64,000 nt of DNA from CADCTB01 sp035494015 (GCA_035494015.1 DATJHJ010000009.1:1-64000); one strand, 5' to 3'; positions 8,972-18,713 are shown, numbered from the stretch's first letter. Numbers and translations are program-made. The notes: generated by a model not told the origin, from the sequence alone.

Positions 8972-9616
8972 CTACACCAGGTCGCGCAGGAAATCGCGCA
9001 GCGCCCGAGCCTCGACCGCCACCGTCTCCTCGTCGCTCCCGTCGTCGAACGCGGTGGCCGTGGCCGCGGCGAGGGCCTGGATCCGCCGCCACACCGGTCG
9101 CTCGATCCCGTACGGCGCCGGGCTCTCCCCCACGATGGCGGCCAACATCAGCAGGCTGGCACCGACGTCGAGGTCGTCAGGCGCGTGCTGCAGCCGGTCG
9201 GCCACGACGAACAGGTCGGCCATGGCGGCCTGGGCTTCCTCGCCGCCGTCGGCGACCTCGTCGTCGTCAGCCCCGCCGGCTTCGCCGTCGGCGGCGTCCA
9301 GCTCGTCCGGCGCCTCGAGCTCCTCGAGCAGCACGTCGACCTCGTCCTCGGCCACCGCGGGGACCACGAGCACCAGGCCCTCCTCCCACCGGTACGGGAT
9401 GTCCACCTCGACCAGGGCCGCCGTGGCCGCCGCCCGCTCGGGGACGTCCCAGCCGTCCAGCGCGTACTCGACCTCCTCGTCCGGGTCGGGCGCCAGCACC
9501 AGCGGGGGCTCGGTCAGGACCAGCCCGCAGGCCCCGCACGGCGTGGCCGACTCGAACCACTCGCCCTTGACCCGCTGGGCCAGCTCGTTCCCGCAGCGGG
9601 GGCAGAACAGGATCAT
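8972..9616 (-). CDS. Zinc-ribbon protein with possible DUF2007-like domain
   Basis: 214 residues. It opens with a two-Cys-pair zinc ribbon (FCPRCGNEL near residue 5 and PCGACGLVL near 27). After an acidic linker, the segment around 80-105 (VDIPYRWEEGLVLVVPAVAEDE) resembles DUF2007, a small 'putative signal transducing' fold; this match is tentative. A very acidic stretch follows, then a helical C-terminal domain. No function is known. The ATG at 9616 gives the zinc ribbon at the very N-terminus; a long upstream extension of the frame is antisense to glpX and was not used. Confidence 0.75.
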   Translation of the reverse strand: MILFCPRCGNELAQRVKGEWFESATPCGACGLVLTEPPLVLAPDPDEEVEYALDGWDVPERAAATAALVEVDIPYRWEEGLVLVVPAVAEDEVDVLLEELEAPDELDAADGEAGGADDDEVADGGEEAQAAMADLFVVADRLQHAPDDLDVGASLLMLAAIVGESPAPYGIERPVWRRIQALAAATATAFDDGSDEETVAVEARALRDFLRDLV

Positions 9617-9661
9617 CGGCCCCCGACCACAGCCAACCCTAACCCCTGTGGCCTGCCGGTA

Positions 9662-9667
9662 TAGGGT
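9662..9667 (+). promoter_or_regulatory. -10 box of glpX (leaderless)
   Basis: TAGGGT lies exactly 6 nt before the glpX ATG in the 57-bp divergent gap. This predicts a transcript starting at the initiation codon. Confidence 0.55.
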
Positions 9668-9673
9668 TCGGCC

Positions 9674-10669
9674 ATGAGCGCCCAACCCCAGCCCCCCGAC
9701 CGCAACCTGGCCATGGAACTCGTCCGCGTGACCGAGGCGGCCGCCCTGGCCGCGGCGCGCTGGATGGGTCGCGGCGAGAAGGAGTCGGCCGACGGCGCCG
9801 CCACCGAGGCCATGCGCGTGGTCCTGGCGTCGGTGTCCATGGACGGCGTCATCGTCATCGGCGAGGGCGAGAAGGACGAAGCGCCCATGCTCTTCAACGG
9901 CGAGCGGGTGGGTGACGGCACCCCGCCGGAGACCGACATCGCCGTCGACCCGCTGGAGGGCACCACCCTCACGTCGCTGGGTCGGGGCAATGCCCTGTGC
10001 GTGATCGCGGTCAGCTCGCGGGGCACGATGTTCGACCCCGGGCCGGCCTTCTACATGAACAAGCTGGCCGTGGGCGCAGAGGCCGCCGGCTCCATCGACA
10101 TCACCCTGTCGCCGACCGAGAACCTCAAGGCGGTGGCCTCGGCCCTGCGCAAGTCGGTCCGTGACGTGACCGCCGTCGTCCTCGACCGCCCCCGCCACAA
10201 GGAGCTCATCGCCGAGATCCGGGAGGCGGGTGCCCGCATCCGGCTCATCCAGGACGGCGACGTGGCCGGCGCCATCTCCACCGGCTGGCCCGAATCCGGC
10301 GCCGACATCCTGTTCGGGATCGGCGGCACCCCCGAGGGCGTGATCAGCGCCGCCGCTCTCAAGTGCATGGGCGGGGAGATCCAGGCCCAGCTGGCCCCCC
10401 GCAGCGACACCGAGCGGGCCAACGTCCTCGCCGCCGGCTACGACCTGGACAAGGTCATCCACACCGACGACTTGGTCGCCGGCGACAACTGCTTCTTCGC
10501 CGCCACCGGCGTCACGGACGGCGACCTGCTGCGGGGCGTGCACTACGACAGCAAGGGCGCCACCACCCAGTCGCTGGTCATGCGGTCCAAGTCCGGAACG
10601 GTGCGCAGCATCAGCGCCCGCCACCCGCTGACCAAGATCGCCCAGTTCGCCTCGATCGCCTTCGACTAA
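9674..10669 (+). CDS. glpX: Class II fructose-1,6-bisphosphatase GlpX
   Basis: Hydrolyses fructose 1,6-bisphosphate in gluconeogenesis; actinobacteria often have only this class. The 331-residue length is typical. Family motifs are GEGEKDEAPML (metal-binding, about 63-73), DPLEGTT (about 96-102), the IQDGDVAGAI segment and GIGGTPEGVISAAALKCMGGE. The start is the ATG at 9674, 6 nt after a TAGGGT box. The gene ends inside an 8-bp tandem repeat shared with the convergent M23 peptidase gene. A source of hexose phosphate fits the sugar-polymer genes in the window, but this is a general housekeeping enzyme. Confidence 0.95.
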   Translation: MSAQPQPPDRNLAMELVRVTEAAALAAARWMGRGEKESADGAATEAMRVVLASVSMDGVIVIGEGEKDEAPMLFNGERVGDGTPPETDIAVDPLEGTTLTSLGRGNALCVIAVSSRGTMFDPGPAFYMNKLAVGAEAAGSIDITLSPTENLKAVASALRKSVRDVTAVVLDRPRHKELIAEIREAGARIRLIQDGDVAGAISTGWPESGADILFGIGGTPEGVISAAALKCMGGEIQAQLAPRSDTERANVLAAGYDLDKVIHTDDLVAGDNCFFAATGVTDGDLLRGVHYDSKGATTQSLVMRSKSGTVRSISARHPLTKIAQFASIAFD

Positions 10670-10694
10670 TCGACTAATCGACTAATCGACTAGT
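10663..10694. repeat. Tandem octamer CGACTAAT supplying stop codons in all six frames
   Basis: CGACTAAT occurs at 10663, 10671 and 10679, followed by the variant CGACTAGT at 10687. Because the unit is 8 bp, the TAA triplets at 10667, 10675 and 10683 fall in three different forward frames, and the CTA triplets (TAG on the minus strand) at 10666, 10674, 10682 and 10690 cover all minus frames. The first copy ends glpX and the last ends the M23 peptidase gene. Confidence 0.9.
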
Positions 10695-11784
10695 CGGCGA
10701 GGGGGGCGTCAGGCGGGGCGAGCGGGACCGTCTGCGGGGTGGTCGCGGTCGTGGCCGCGGGCTCCGGGCTGGCCGCCGGGGAGAACCGGCGGGTCAGGCC
10801 GGTGTCGATCAGGATCTGGGGGACGATGCCGTCGTTGGCCGCGTCGCCGTTGTCCGGGGGCGGGGCCTGCAGGGAGGCGATCAGCGCAGGGACCCGGGCC
10901 AGGGCGGCCGCCACCCAGCCGTCGACGATCGGCTTCGGGTTGACCGCGGCGCCGCCCCCGGGATGGACTTCGAAGTGGACGTGGGGGGGACCGCCCTTGG
11001 CGTTGCCGCTGTCCCCGGCCAGCCCGACGATCTGACCCTGCTTGACCGCCGCCCCGTTGGGCAGGTTGGCGTAGCTGTTCAGGTGGGCCATGTAGTAGTA
11101 GGTCCCGTCGGCGGTGGTGACGTAGGCGGCCAGCCCGCCGAGGCCGCCGGTCTCGAACCGCACGGTGCCGTCGGCCGGGGCGCGGACCGGGGTGTCGAAC
11201 TGGGTGAACAGGTCGTCGCCCTGGTGGGAGTGGGGAGGCGGCCCGTCGCGGGGGTCGCCGAAATCGTCGGTCCAGTTGGCCAGGCCCTGCACCGGGAACT
11301 GGCCCATGCCCACGGCGAGGGCCTCCTGCGCGCTCATGCCCAGGTTCTGGAGGGGCTTCAGCGCTTCCAGCAGGGCCGCCGTGCTGTTGGCCCCCGACTT
11401 CTGCTGGTTGCGCAGCACCTCGTCGACCTGGCCGGCGCTGAGGCTCTGCGGGGGGACGGTGGCCGCCGTCGTCGTCGGCCCGGAGCTGGTGGTCGGGCCG
11501 CCCGGGCTCGTCGTGGCCAAGCCGGGCGCGGTGGACGGCGTCGGGGCGGGCAGGATCTTGGTCTGGTTGGCCGGCGGGATGGTCGTGGTGGCCACGGTCG
11601 TCGCCGTCGTCGCCGTCGTCGTGGGGGCGGCGACCGTGGTCACGGTGGTCGCCGGGGTGGCGCCGCCGCCCAGGGTGACCGGCGTGGTCCCAGGCGCCTC
11701 GGCGTCGGCGATCGGACCGCCGACGAGCATGACGGCTACCGCCGTGGCGCCGATGAAGAGGGTGCGGAGGGGTCTTGTCGACAC
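10690..11784 (-). CDS. Secreted M23 family peptidoglycan metallopeptidase
   Basis: 364 residues with an N-terminal signal peptide (basic start, hydrophobic 8-24, cleavage near ADAEA). A Thr/Pro/Ala-rich linker (about 30-110) is followed by a helical segment and then a LytM-type domain with HSHQGDD (HxxxD, zinc ligands) and PHVHFE (HxH). The active-site motifs are therefore intact and it should cleave peptidoglycan cross-bridges outside the membrane. The C-terminal 40 residues are again Thr/Pro-rich. The GTG start is at 11784, and a minus-strand TAGGTT box lies about 27 nt upstream. Confidence 0.88.
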   Translation of the reverse strand: MSTRPLRTLFIGATAVAVMLVGGPIADAEAPGTTPVTLGGGATPATTVTTVAAPTTTATTATTVATTTIPPANQTKILPAPTPSTAPGLATTSPGGPTTSSGPTTTAATVPPQSLSAGQVDEVLRNQQKSGANSTAALLEALKPLQNLGMSAQEALAVGMGQFPVQGLANWTDDFGDPRDGPPPHSHQGDDLFTQFDTPVRAPADGTVRFETGGLGGLAAYVTTADGTYYYMAHLNSYANLPNGAAVKQGQIVGLAGDSGNAKGGPPHVHFEVHPGGGAAVNPKPIVDGWVAAALARVPALIASLQAPPPDNGDAANDGIVPQILIDTGLTRRFSPAASPEPAATTATTPQTVPLAPPDAPLAD

Positions 11785-11817
11785 GGTGGATCGCGGCGCC
11801 GTTCGCCGTATTCCAAC

Positions 11818-12597
11818 CTACTCCAGGTCGCACCCCCGGCGGGCAGCCTCGGACGCGAAAGCGGCCAGAAGGTGGCCCTCCACGTCCAGGGCGGCCTGAC
11901 CCTCGCTCACCACCAGGGCGGCGACGTGGGCTCTCCCGCCCGCGCACCAGCCGGTGGCCCACCCGGCCACCCTGCCGTCGCTCCGGGCGGTGACGGTCAA
12001 CGGGCCCGCCCTGGTGATCGCCCGGGCCTCGGGGTCGACATCGTCGCTCACCGTGAGCTCCAAGGGGAGCCCACCCCGGCCGATGACCGCGGCCGGGGCA
12101 AACGGTGCATCGGCGATGGGCGCCCAGACCCGCCCCGGCCCCTCCCGGAGCAGATGGGCCCTGTCGAAGGTGACCTCCACCCGGTAGTCGGCCAGCGCGA
12201 CCAGGGCGGCGGCGATCCGCTCGGGCGCGGCCTCGTCGGCCAGGGTGACGTGGGGCACGAACGGCCAGGTCAGCGCCCGGGCGAGGGGGTCGACGAAGAC
12301 CCGGTCGCGCACGGCCCGCACGGGCCCTTCCTCGGCCACGGCCAGGTGGATCGTCGGGTTGTCCGGCAGGAACGTGGCGGGCGGGCCCAGGGCCACGGTG
12401 AAGGGGCGGGTGGCGGCGGCCGCCCGGCGCAGCACGGCCAGCGCCTCCCCCAGCCGGTCCTCCCGCACGTTGACCGGTGGGACGAGCGTGACATGGGCGG
12501 GGATTCGACCGAGGGCGCCGTCGCCCAGGGCCCGGCGCAGGCCGTCCACGTCGGCGGCGGTCACCGGCGGCAGGAGCAGCGCCACCCCGAGCCTCAC
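11818..12597 (-). CDS. 2H phosphoesterase (2'-5' RNA ligase family) with C-terminal GNAT-like half domain
   Basis: 259 residues. The N-terminal 165 residues form a 2H phosphoesterase with two H-x-T motifs, HVTLVPP and HVTLADE, as in LigT/ThpR-type 2'-5' RNA ligases and cyclic phosphodiesterases. The last 60 residues (RVAGWATGWCAGG then AALVVS then GHLLAAFASEAARRGC) look like the acetyl-CoA-binding half of a GNAT acetyltransferase, but the domain is short and may not be active. The GTG at 12597 overlaps the upstream stop as GTGA, which decides the start. Confidence 0.78.
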   Translation of the reverse strand: MRLGVALLLPPVTAADVDGLRRALGDGALGRIPAHVTLVPPVNVREDRLGEALAVLRRAAAATRPFTVALGPPATFLPDNPTIHLAVAEEGPVRAVRDRVFVDPLARALTWPFVPHVTLADEAAPERIAAALVALADYRVEVTFDRAHLLREGPGRVWAPIADAPFAPAAVIGRGGLPLELTVSDDVDPEARAITRAGPLTVTARSDGRVAGWATGWCAGGRAHVAALVVSEGQAALDVEGHLLAAFASEAARRGCDLE

Positions 12598-13502
12598 GCG
12601 GGCCACGCCAGCTCCAGCTGCCCGCCCACGGTCCCCACCACGTATGGCGCCCGCCGGGTCAGGTCGAACCAGGTGAAGTGGAGGACCCTCCACCCGTGGG
12701 CGAGCAGGATGTTGGCCTTCTCGCTGTTGCGCTGCACGTCGAGCCGGCCCCCGTGCCAGACCCGGCTGTCCGCCTCCAGGCCGAGCCTGACCTCCGGGTA
12801 CGCGCCGTCGAGGAGCACACCGCCGACCTCGTACTGGCGCACGGGCGCCGGCAACCCGCCGCGCCGCAGCACCCCGAAGAGCAGATCCTCCAGCATGCTC
12901 TGGGTCGGCGCGGTCGCCGGATCCCGCTCTTCGACCAGGGCCCGCAGCACCCCCGCCCCGCTCCGGCCGGGCCCGCCCAAGCGCTCGATCGTCCGTGTCA
13001 ACAGCTCAAAGGTCACCAGCCGCCGGATCAGCGCGTCCTCCATGGCCGACTCGACCACCGCCACCGCCGCCACCGCCCCCAAGTCCAGCAACGTCCGCGC
13101 CGGCGTGGTCACAGGGATGCGCCGCGTTCGGCTCACGTCCTCCGACACAAGCGTGTCAGTGCGATGCACGGCAACACCGACGAGTGAAGGTTGCCCGGCC
13201 GGGACGGTGATCTCGACGAAAGGGTCCGTGACGCCGCGAAGCCGCCACAGCCATGCGGCAGCTCGGTGTGAAGCCACCGCCCGCTGCCCGCCGGCCAAAG
13301 TGGCGGCGAGGATGGCCTGCTCCGGCGACGTAGGCCCAGCCGCGACCCGGTACACCCCCTGGTGCACGGGCACGAGCAGGCCTGCAGCCATACGGCTCTG
13401 GATCTGCCGAGGTGTCATCCCCAGTCCTACGGCCTGTGTGCGGTGCACGAGGGCGTGCTGAACAGCAGCGAGCCGATTCAGCGCGACGTCGACCTCTTTC
13501 AT
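12594..13502 (-). CDS. AbiEi-antitoxin-like / DUF559 domain protein
   Basis: 302 residues. The N-terminal half resembles the 'type IV toxin-antitoxin AbiEi family antitoxin' group of actinobacteria, with a winged-helix start (MTPRQIQSRMAAGLLVPVHQGVYRV) and the RTRRIPVTTPARTLLDL segment. The C-terminal part (LEADSRVWHGGRLDVQRNSEKANILLAHGWRV) matches DUF559, an endonuclease-like fold related to Vsr. No AbiEii nucleotidyltransferase toxin is adjacent, so this is probably not a working TA pair. The ATG at 13502 (MKEVDVAL) is chosen; longer starts would translate through the palindrome at 13538-13586. It is coupled to the 2H phosphoesterase by a GTGA overlap. Confidence 0.75.
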   Translation of the reverse strand: MKEVDVALNRLAAVQHALVHRTQAVGLGMTPRQIQSRMAAGLLVPVHQGVYRVAAGPTSPEQAILAATLAGGQRAVASHRAAAWLWRLRGVTDPFVEITVPAGQPSLVGVAVHRTDTLVSEDVSRTRRIPVTTPARTLLDLGAVAAVAVVESAMEDALIRRLVTFELLTRTIERLGGPGRSGAGVLRALVEERDPATAPTQSMLEDLLFGVLRRGGLPAPVRQYEVGGVLLDGAYPEVRLGLEADSRVWHGGRLDVQRNSEKANILLAHGWRVLHFTWFDLTRRAPYVVGTVGGQLELAWPA

Positions 13503-13537
13503 GGTCTCCGATTCAACCACGGGGATACGACATCGAA

Positions 13538-13586
13538 GCTTTCTGTGAGTTGAGCTACCGCTGCGGTAGCTCAACTCACAGAAAGC
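13538..13586. terminator. 49-bp near-perfect palindrome ending the ATP synthase operon
   Basis: A 24-nt arm (13538-13561) is exactly complementary to 13563-13586 with only T13562 between them. It begins 4 bp past the atpC stop on the minus strand. No T-tract follows, so it would be a U-less hairpin terminator; it could instead be a processing site or a protein-binding palindrome. Its arms are noticeably AT-richer than the flanks. Confidence 0.7.
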
Positions 13587-13589
13587 GGC

Positions 13590-13970
13590 TCAGGAAGCGC
13601 GGTTGGCGGCGTTCAGGCGGGCGTCGGCGCGGGCGCGGGCGGCGACGGCCTCGGGGTCGTCGCCGGTGGCGGCGTCCTTGGCCCGCTGGGCACGGGAGGT
13701 GTCGATGTCGGCGGCCAGCTCGGCCACGTCGGAGAGGATAATGACCCGGTTGTCGCGGACCTCGACAAACCCGCCGTGGACGGCGGCCACCTCCTCGGAC
13801 CCCGAGCCGGTCTTGACCCGGACCACGCCCGTCTCCAGGGCGCCGAGGAAGGGGGCGTGGCCGGTGAGGAAGGCGACCTCGCCGCCCCCGACCGTCCGGC
13901 ACACCACCATGTCGGCCTCGCCCGAGTAGAGGATGCGCTCGGGCGAGACCAGCTCGACCTGGAGGGCCAC
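13590..13970 (-). CDS. atpC: ATP synthase F1 epsilon subunit
   Basis: 126 residues. The N-terminal beta-sandwich (LQVELVSPERILYSGEADMV, FLTGHAPFLGALETGVV, VHGGFVEVRDNRVIILSD) is typical of the epsilon subunit of the central stalk. The C-terminal helical part is short and Ala/Arg-rich. It is the last gene of the operon; its ATG directly follows the atpD stop without a gap. Confidence 0.95.
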   Translation of the reverse strand: MALQVELVSPERILYSGEADMVVCRTVGGGEVAFLTGHAPFLGALETGVVRVKTGSGSEEVAAVHGGFVEVRDNRVIILSDVAELAADIDTSRAQRAKDAATGDDPEAVAARARADARLNAANRAS

Positions 13971-15422
<1,452 letters not shown>

Positions 15423-15495
15423 CGGGTCGCCGCCTTCGGCGGCTGCCCCGCCGACCGGGGCCCTGTGCTTGTCTGGTCGCTCGCCTGCGGCTCGC

Positions 15496-16500
15496 TCATT
15501 GCCGTGCTCCTATACGAGAGGGGTCGATCTGGTCGGGGAGGACGTCCCGGTTGATAACGGTGTCGACGAGGTAGTCGGGGCCGCCGCCGCCCTTGGCCTG
15601 GCGCAGGGCCTCGGCGCCGCCCACGATCTCCATGATCTCGGTGGTGATGCCCGCCTGGCGCACCTTGTTGGCCGTGATCGACAGCTTGGTGATCAGCTCC
15701 TCGGCATTGTCGGTGGCCGCCTTCATGGCCCGCTGCCGGGCAGCCTGCTCGCTGGCGGCGGCGTCGAGCATGGCCGCGAACACCCGGCCCTCGACGTAGC
15801 GGGGCAGCAGGCGCTCGAGGATCTGGCCGGGCTCGGGCTCGAACTCGTAGGCGGCCTGGGGGCCGTCGCCGGCGGCGGCGGCGTCCTCGATGGCCTCCTT
15901 CTCGAGGGGCAGCAGGCGGACGTTGACCACCCGCTGGGTGCCGATGGAGAAGAACCGGGTGTAGACCAGCTCGACCTGGTCCACGCCGCCCTCGTCGCCC
16001 GAGCCCCGCTGGTAGCGGTCCATGGCGGCCTGGGCCACCTGGCGGGCGTCCTCGTACGACGGCTGCTCGCTGAAGCCGGAGAAGGCGTCGCCCACCCGGT
16101 AGCCGCGGTAGCGGAAGTAGCCCTCGGCCTTGCGGCCGGCCAGGGTCAGCTCGTAGTCCCGCCCCTCGCGCTGGTGGGCCAGCAGGGCCCGCTCACCGCT
16201 GCGGATGACGGTGGAGTTGTAGGCCCCGGCCAGGCCGCGGTCGGCGCTGATGACGATGAAGCCGACCTTGCGGACCGGGTCGCGCTCCTGCAGGAGCGGG
16301 TGGTCCAGGCCGGCGCCGCCGGCGGCCAGGTTGGCCATCACCGCGGTGATCTGCTCGGAATAGGGCCGGGCGGCGGCCACCCGCTGCTGGGCCTTGACGA
16401 TGCGGCTGGCCGCGATCAGCTCCATGGCCCGGGTGATCTTCTTGGTGGACTGGACGCTCTTGATGCGGCGGCGGAGGGTGCGCTCCTGCCCACTGGCCAC
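15496..16500 (-). CDS. atpG: ATP synthase F1 gamma subunit
   Basis: 334 residues, GTG start. The N-terminal helix (LRRRIKSVQSTKKITRAMELIAASRI) and C-terminal helix (KAATDNAEELITKLSITANKVRQAGITTEIMEIVGGAEAL) of the rotor shaft are clear. The body contains FIVISADRGLAGAYN. It is slightly longer than many gamma subunits (about 285-305), with a C-terminal tail of about 25 residues after the usual end. Confidence 0.96.
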   Translation of the reverse strand: MASGQERTLRRRIKSVQSTKKITRAMELIAASRIVKAQQRVAAARPYSEQITAVMANLAAGGAGLDHPLLQERDPVRKVGFIVISADRGLAGAYNSTVIRSGERALLAHQREGRDYELTLAGRKAEGYFRYRGYRVGDAFSGFSEQPSYEDARQVAQAAMDRYQRGSGDEGGVDQVELVYTRFFSIGTQRVVNVRLLPLEKEAIEDAAAAGDGPQAAYEFEPEPGQILERLLPRYVEGRVFAAMLDAAASEQAARQRAMKAATDNAEELITKLSITANKVRQAGITTEIMEIVGGAEALRQAKGGGGPDYLVDTVINRDVLPDQIDPSRIGARQ

Positions 16501-16503
16501 GGG

Positions 16504-18186
16504 CTACTTGTCCTTGTCCTTGGCGTCGTCCTTGGCGTCCATCTCCACGGTCTTGTCCCGGGACTTGTCGTCACCGGACTTCTTGTCGTCGCCGGACTTC
16601 TTCTCGTCGGGCTTCTTGCCGTCCGGCTTCTTCTCGTCCGCGCCGCTGTCCGTGGGCTGGAACCGCTCCTTGAAGCCCTCCATGGCCGACTTCATCTTGT
16701 CGTCGTCCGGCAGCTTGCCCGAGTCGCGTATCTCGCTCATCAGGTCCGAGTAGCGGCTGCGGAACTCCTCCAGCAGCTCCCGTTCGAAACGACCGACGTC
16801 GGCCGTGGGAATGTCGTCCAGGTAGCCCTTGGTCCCGGCGTAGATCGACACGACCTGCTCCTCGACCTTCAGCGGCGAGTGCAGCCCCTGCTTGAGCAGC
16901 TCGGTGAGCTTGTAGCCCCGGTCCAGCTGGGCCTGGGAAAGCTTGTCCAGCTCGGACCCGAAGCTGGCGAAGGCCTCCAGCTCGCGGAACTGGGCCAGGT
17001 CGAGCTTGAGCGTGCCGGCCACCGACTTCATGGCCTTGATCTGGGCGTTGCCCCCCACCCGGGAAACGGAGATGCCCACGTCGACCGCGGGCCGCACGCC
17101 CGAGCGGAACAGGTCGGTCTGCAGGTAGATCTGGCCGTCGGTGATGGAGATCACGTTGGTGGGGATGTAGGCCGAGACATCGCCCTCTTTGGTCTCGATG
17201 ATGGGCAGGGCGGTCAGCGAGCCGGCCCCCCGCTCGTCGGAGAGCTTGGCCGCCCGCTCCAGCAGCCGGCTGTGGAGGTAGAAGACGTCGCCCGGGTAGG
17301 CCTCGCGGCCCGGTGGGCGGCGGAGCAGGAGCGACAGCTGGCGGTAGGCCTCGGCCTGCTTGGACAGGTCGTCGTAGACGATGAGGGCGGCGTCGCCGTT
17401 CTCCATCCAGTGCTGGCCCATGGCCGCGCCGGCGTAGGGGGCGAGGTACTTGAAGGGGGCGGGCTCGCCCGACGGGGCGTTGACCACCACGGTGTACTCC
17501 ATGGCCCCGTACTCCTCCAGGGCGGCGACCACCTCGGCCACGGTGGAGTTCTTCTGCCCCACCGCGACGTAGATGCACTTCACCCCCTGGCCCTTCTGGT
17601 TGATGATCGTGTCGACGGCGACGGCGGTCTTGCCCGTCTTGCGGTCGCCGATGATCAGCTCGCGCTGGCCCCGGCCGACGGGGGTCATGGAGTCGATCGA
17701 CTTGATCCCCGTCTGCAGGGGCTCCTTCACCGGCTGGCGGTCGATGACGCCGGGGGCCTGGACCTCGAGCCGGCGGGTCTCGGTGGTGTTGACCGCGCCC
17801 TTGCCGTCGAGGGGCTGGCCGAGGGGGTCGACGACCCGCCCGAGCAGGCCGTCGCCGACCGGGACCGAGAGGATGCGGCCCGTAGCGCTGACCGCCTGGC
17901 CCTCCTCGATGTGGCCCATCTCGCCCAGGACGACGGCGCCGATGGACTCCTCGTCCAGGTTCAGGGCCAGGCCGAGGGTGCCGCCCTCGAACTCCAACAG
18001 CTCGTTCACGGAAGTGTTGGGCAGGCCGGAGATGCGGGCGATGCCGTCGCCGACCTCGATGATCCTGCCGACCTGCTGGCGCTCCAGGCTGGGCTCGAAC
18101 CCGGCCAGGTGGCGGCGCAGGACGTTGGTGATCTCGTCCGGGTCGAAGTTGAATGCGCCGGCGGTGTCAGATGTGGAAGTGCTCAT
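16504..18186 (-). CDS. atpA: ATP synthase F1 alpha subunit with charged C-terminal tail
   Basis: 560 residues. The P-loop is GDRKTGKT (180-187); the core PGREAYPGDVFYLHSRLLERAAKL and ISVSRVGGNAQ are conserved. The normal fold ends near FKERFQPTDSG (about 515). The last 45 residues (516-560) are an extension made almost only of Lys, Asp, Glu, Gly, Pro and Ser. In mycobacteria a C-terminal extension of this subunit suppresses ATP hydrolysis; whether this unrelated-looking tail does the same is unknown. Its ATG overlaps the atpH stop (ATGA). Confidence 0.97.
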   Translation of the reverse strand: MSTSTSDTAGAFNFDPDEITNVLRRHLAGFEPSLERQQVGRIIEVGDGIARISGLPNTSVNELLEFEGGTLGLALNLDEESIGAVVLGEMGHIEEGQAVSATGRILSVPVGDGLLGRVVDPLGQPLDGKGAVNTTETRRLEVQAPGVIDRQPVKEPLQTGIKSIDSMTPVGRGQRELIIGDRKTGKTAVAVDTIINQKGQGVKCIYVAVGQKNSTVAEVVAALEEYGAMEYTVVVNAPSGEPAPFKYLAPYAGAAMGQHWMENGDAALIVYDDLSKQAEAYRQLSLLLRRPPGREAYPGDVFYLHSRLLERAAKLSDERGAGSLTALPIIETKEGDVSAYIPTNVISITDGQIYLQTDLFRSGVRPAVDVGISVSRVGGNAQIKAMKSVAGTLKLDLAQFRELEAFASFGSELDKLSQAQLDRGYKLTELLKQGLHSPLKVEEQVVSIYAGTKGYLDDIPTADVGRFERELLEEFRSRYSDLMSEIRDSGKLPDDDKMKSAMEGFKERFQPTDSGADEKKPDGKKPDEKKSGDDKKSGDDKSRDKTVEMDAKDDAKDKDK

Positions 18187-18713
18187 CGGATCGTTTCCTT
18201 CAGCTGGTCGAGGCGGTGACGGACGGTGCCGTCGATGACCACGTCGCCCACGCGCGCCGACAGGCCGCCGAGGACTGAGGGGTCGACGAACACCTTGACC
18301 TCGACTTCCTTCCCTAAGTTGGTGGAGAGGGCCTTGGCCAGGCGGCGGCGCTGGTCGTCGTCGAGGGGGACGGCCGAGCGCACCTCGGCCACCGCGTGGC
18401 GGCGGCTGGCGGCGGCCCGCTCGACCAGGTTGGAGATGATGGCCGGCAGCTCGCGGGCCCGCCCGGCGGACACCACGAAGGACACCAACAGGGCGGTGAC
18501 GGGCTGGGACCGCTTGCCGATGAGCTCGTCGATGATGGCCTGCTTGCGGTCGCCGGGGATGGCGGGGTCGGCCAGCGTGGTGCGCAGCTCGTCGTTGCCG
18601 CTGAGCAGGTGGGAGAGGTTGAACAGCTCCTCCTCCACCTTGGGCAGCACCCCCTCGGCCCGGGCCACCTCGAACAGGGCGGTGGCGTAGCCGTCTACCC
18701 GGTCTTCAGCCAT
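18183..18713 (-). CDS. atpH: ATP synthase F1 delta subunit
   Basis: 176 residues of the peripheral stalk. The N-terminal helical bundle (VDGYATALFEVARAEG) and the C-terminal signature (DPSVLGGLSARVGDVVIDGTVRHRLDQL) match the OSCP/delta family. Unlike in Mycobacterium, it is a separate gene and not fused to a second b subunit. The ATG directly follows the atpF stop (TAGATG). Confidence 0.95.
   Translation of the reverse strand: MAEDRVDGYATALFEVARAEGVLPKVEEELFNLSHLLSGNDELRTTLADPAIPGDRKQAIIDELIGKRSQPVTALLVSFVVSAGRARELPAIISNLVERAAASRRHAVAEVRSAVPLDDDQRRRLAKALSTNLGKEVEVKVFVDPSVLGGLSARVGDVVIDGTVRHRLDQLKETIR

Noticed and set aside
9038..9616. Plus-strand Arg/Pro-rich frames around 9.0-9.6 kb
   Set aside because: Antisense to the zinc-ribbon gene; they have no start signal or domain.
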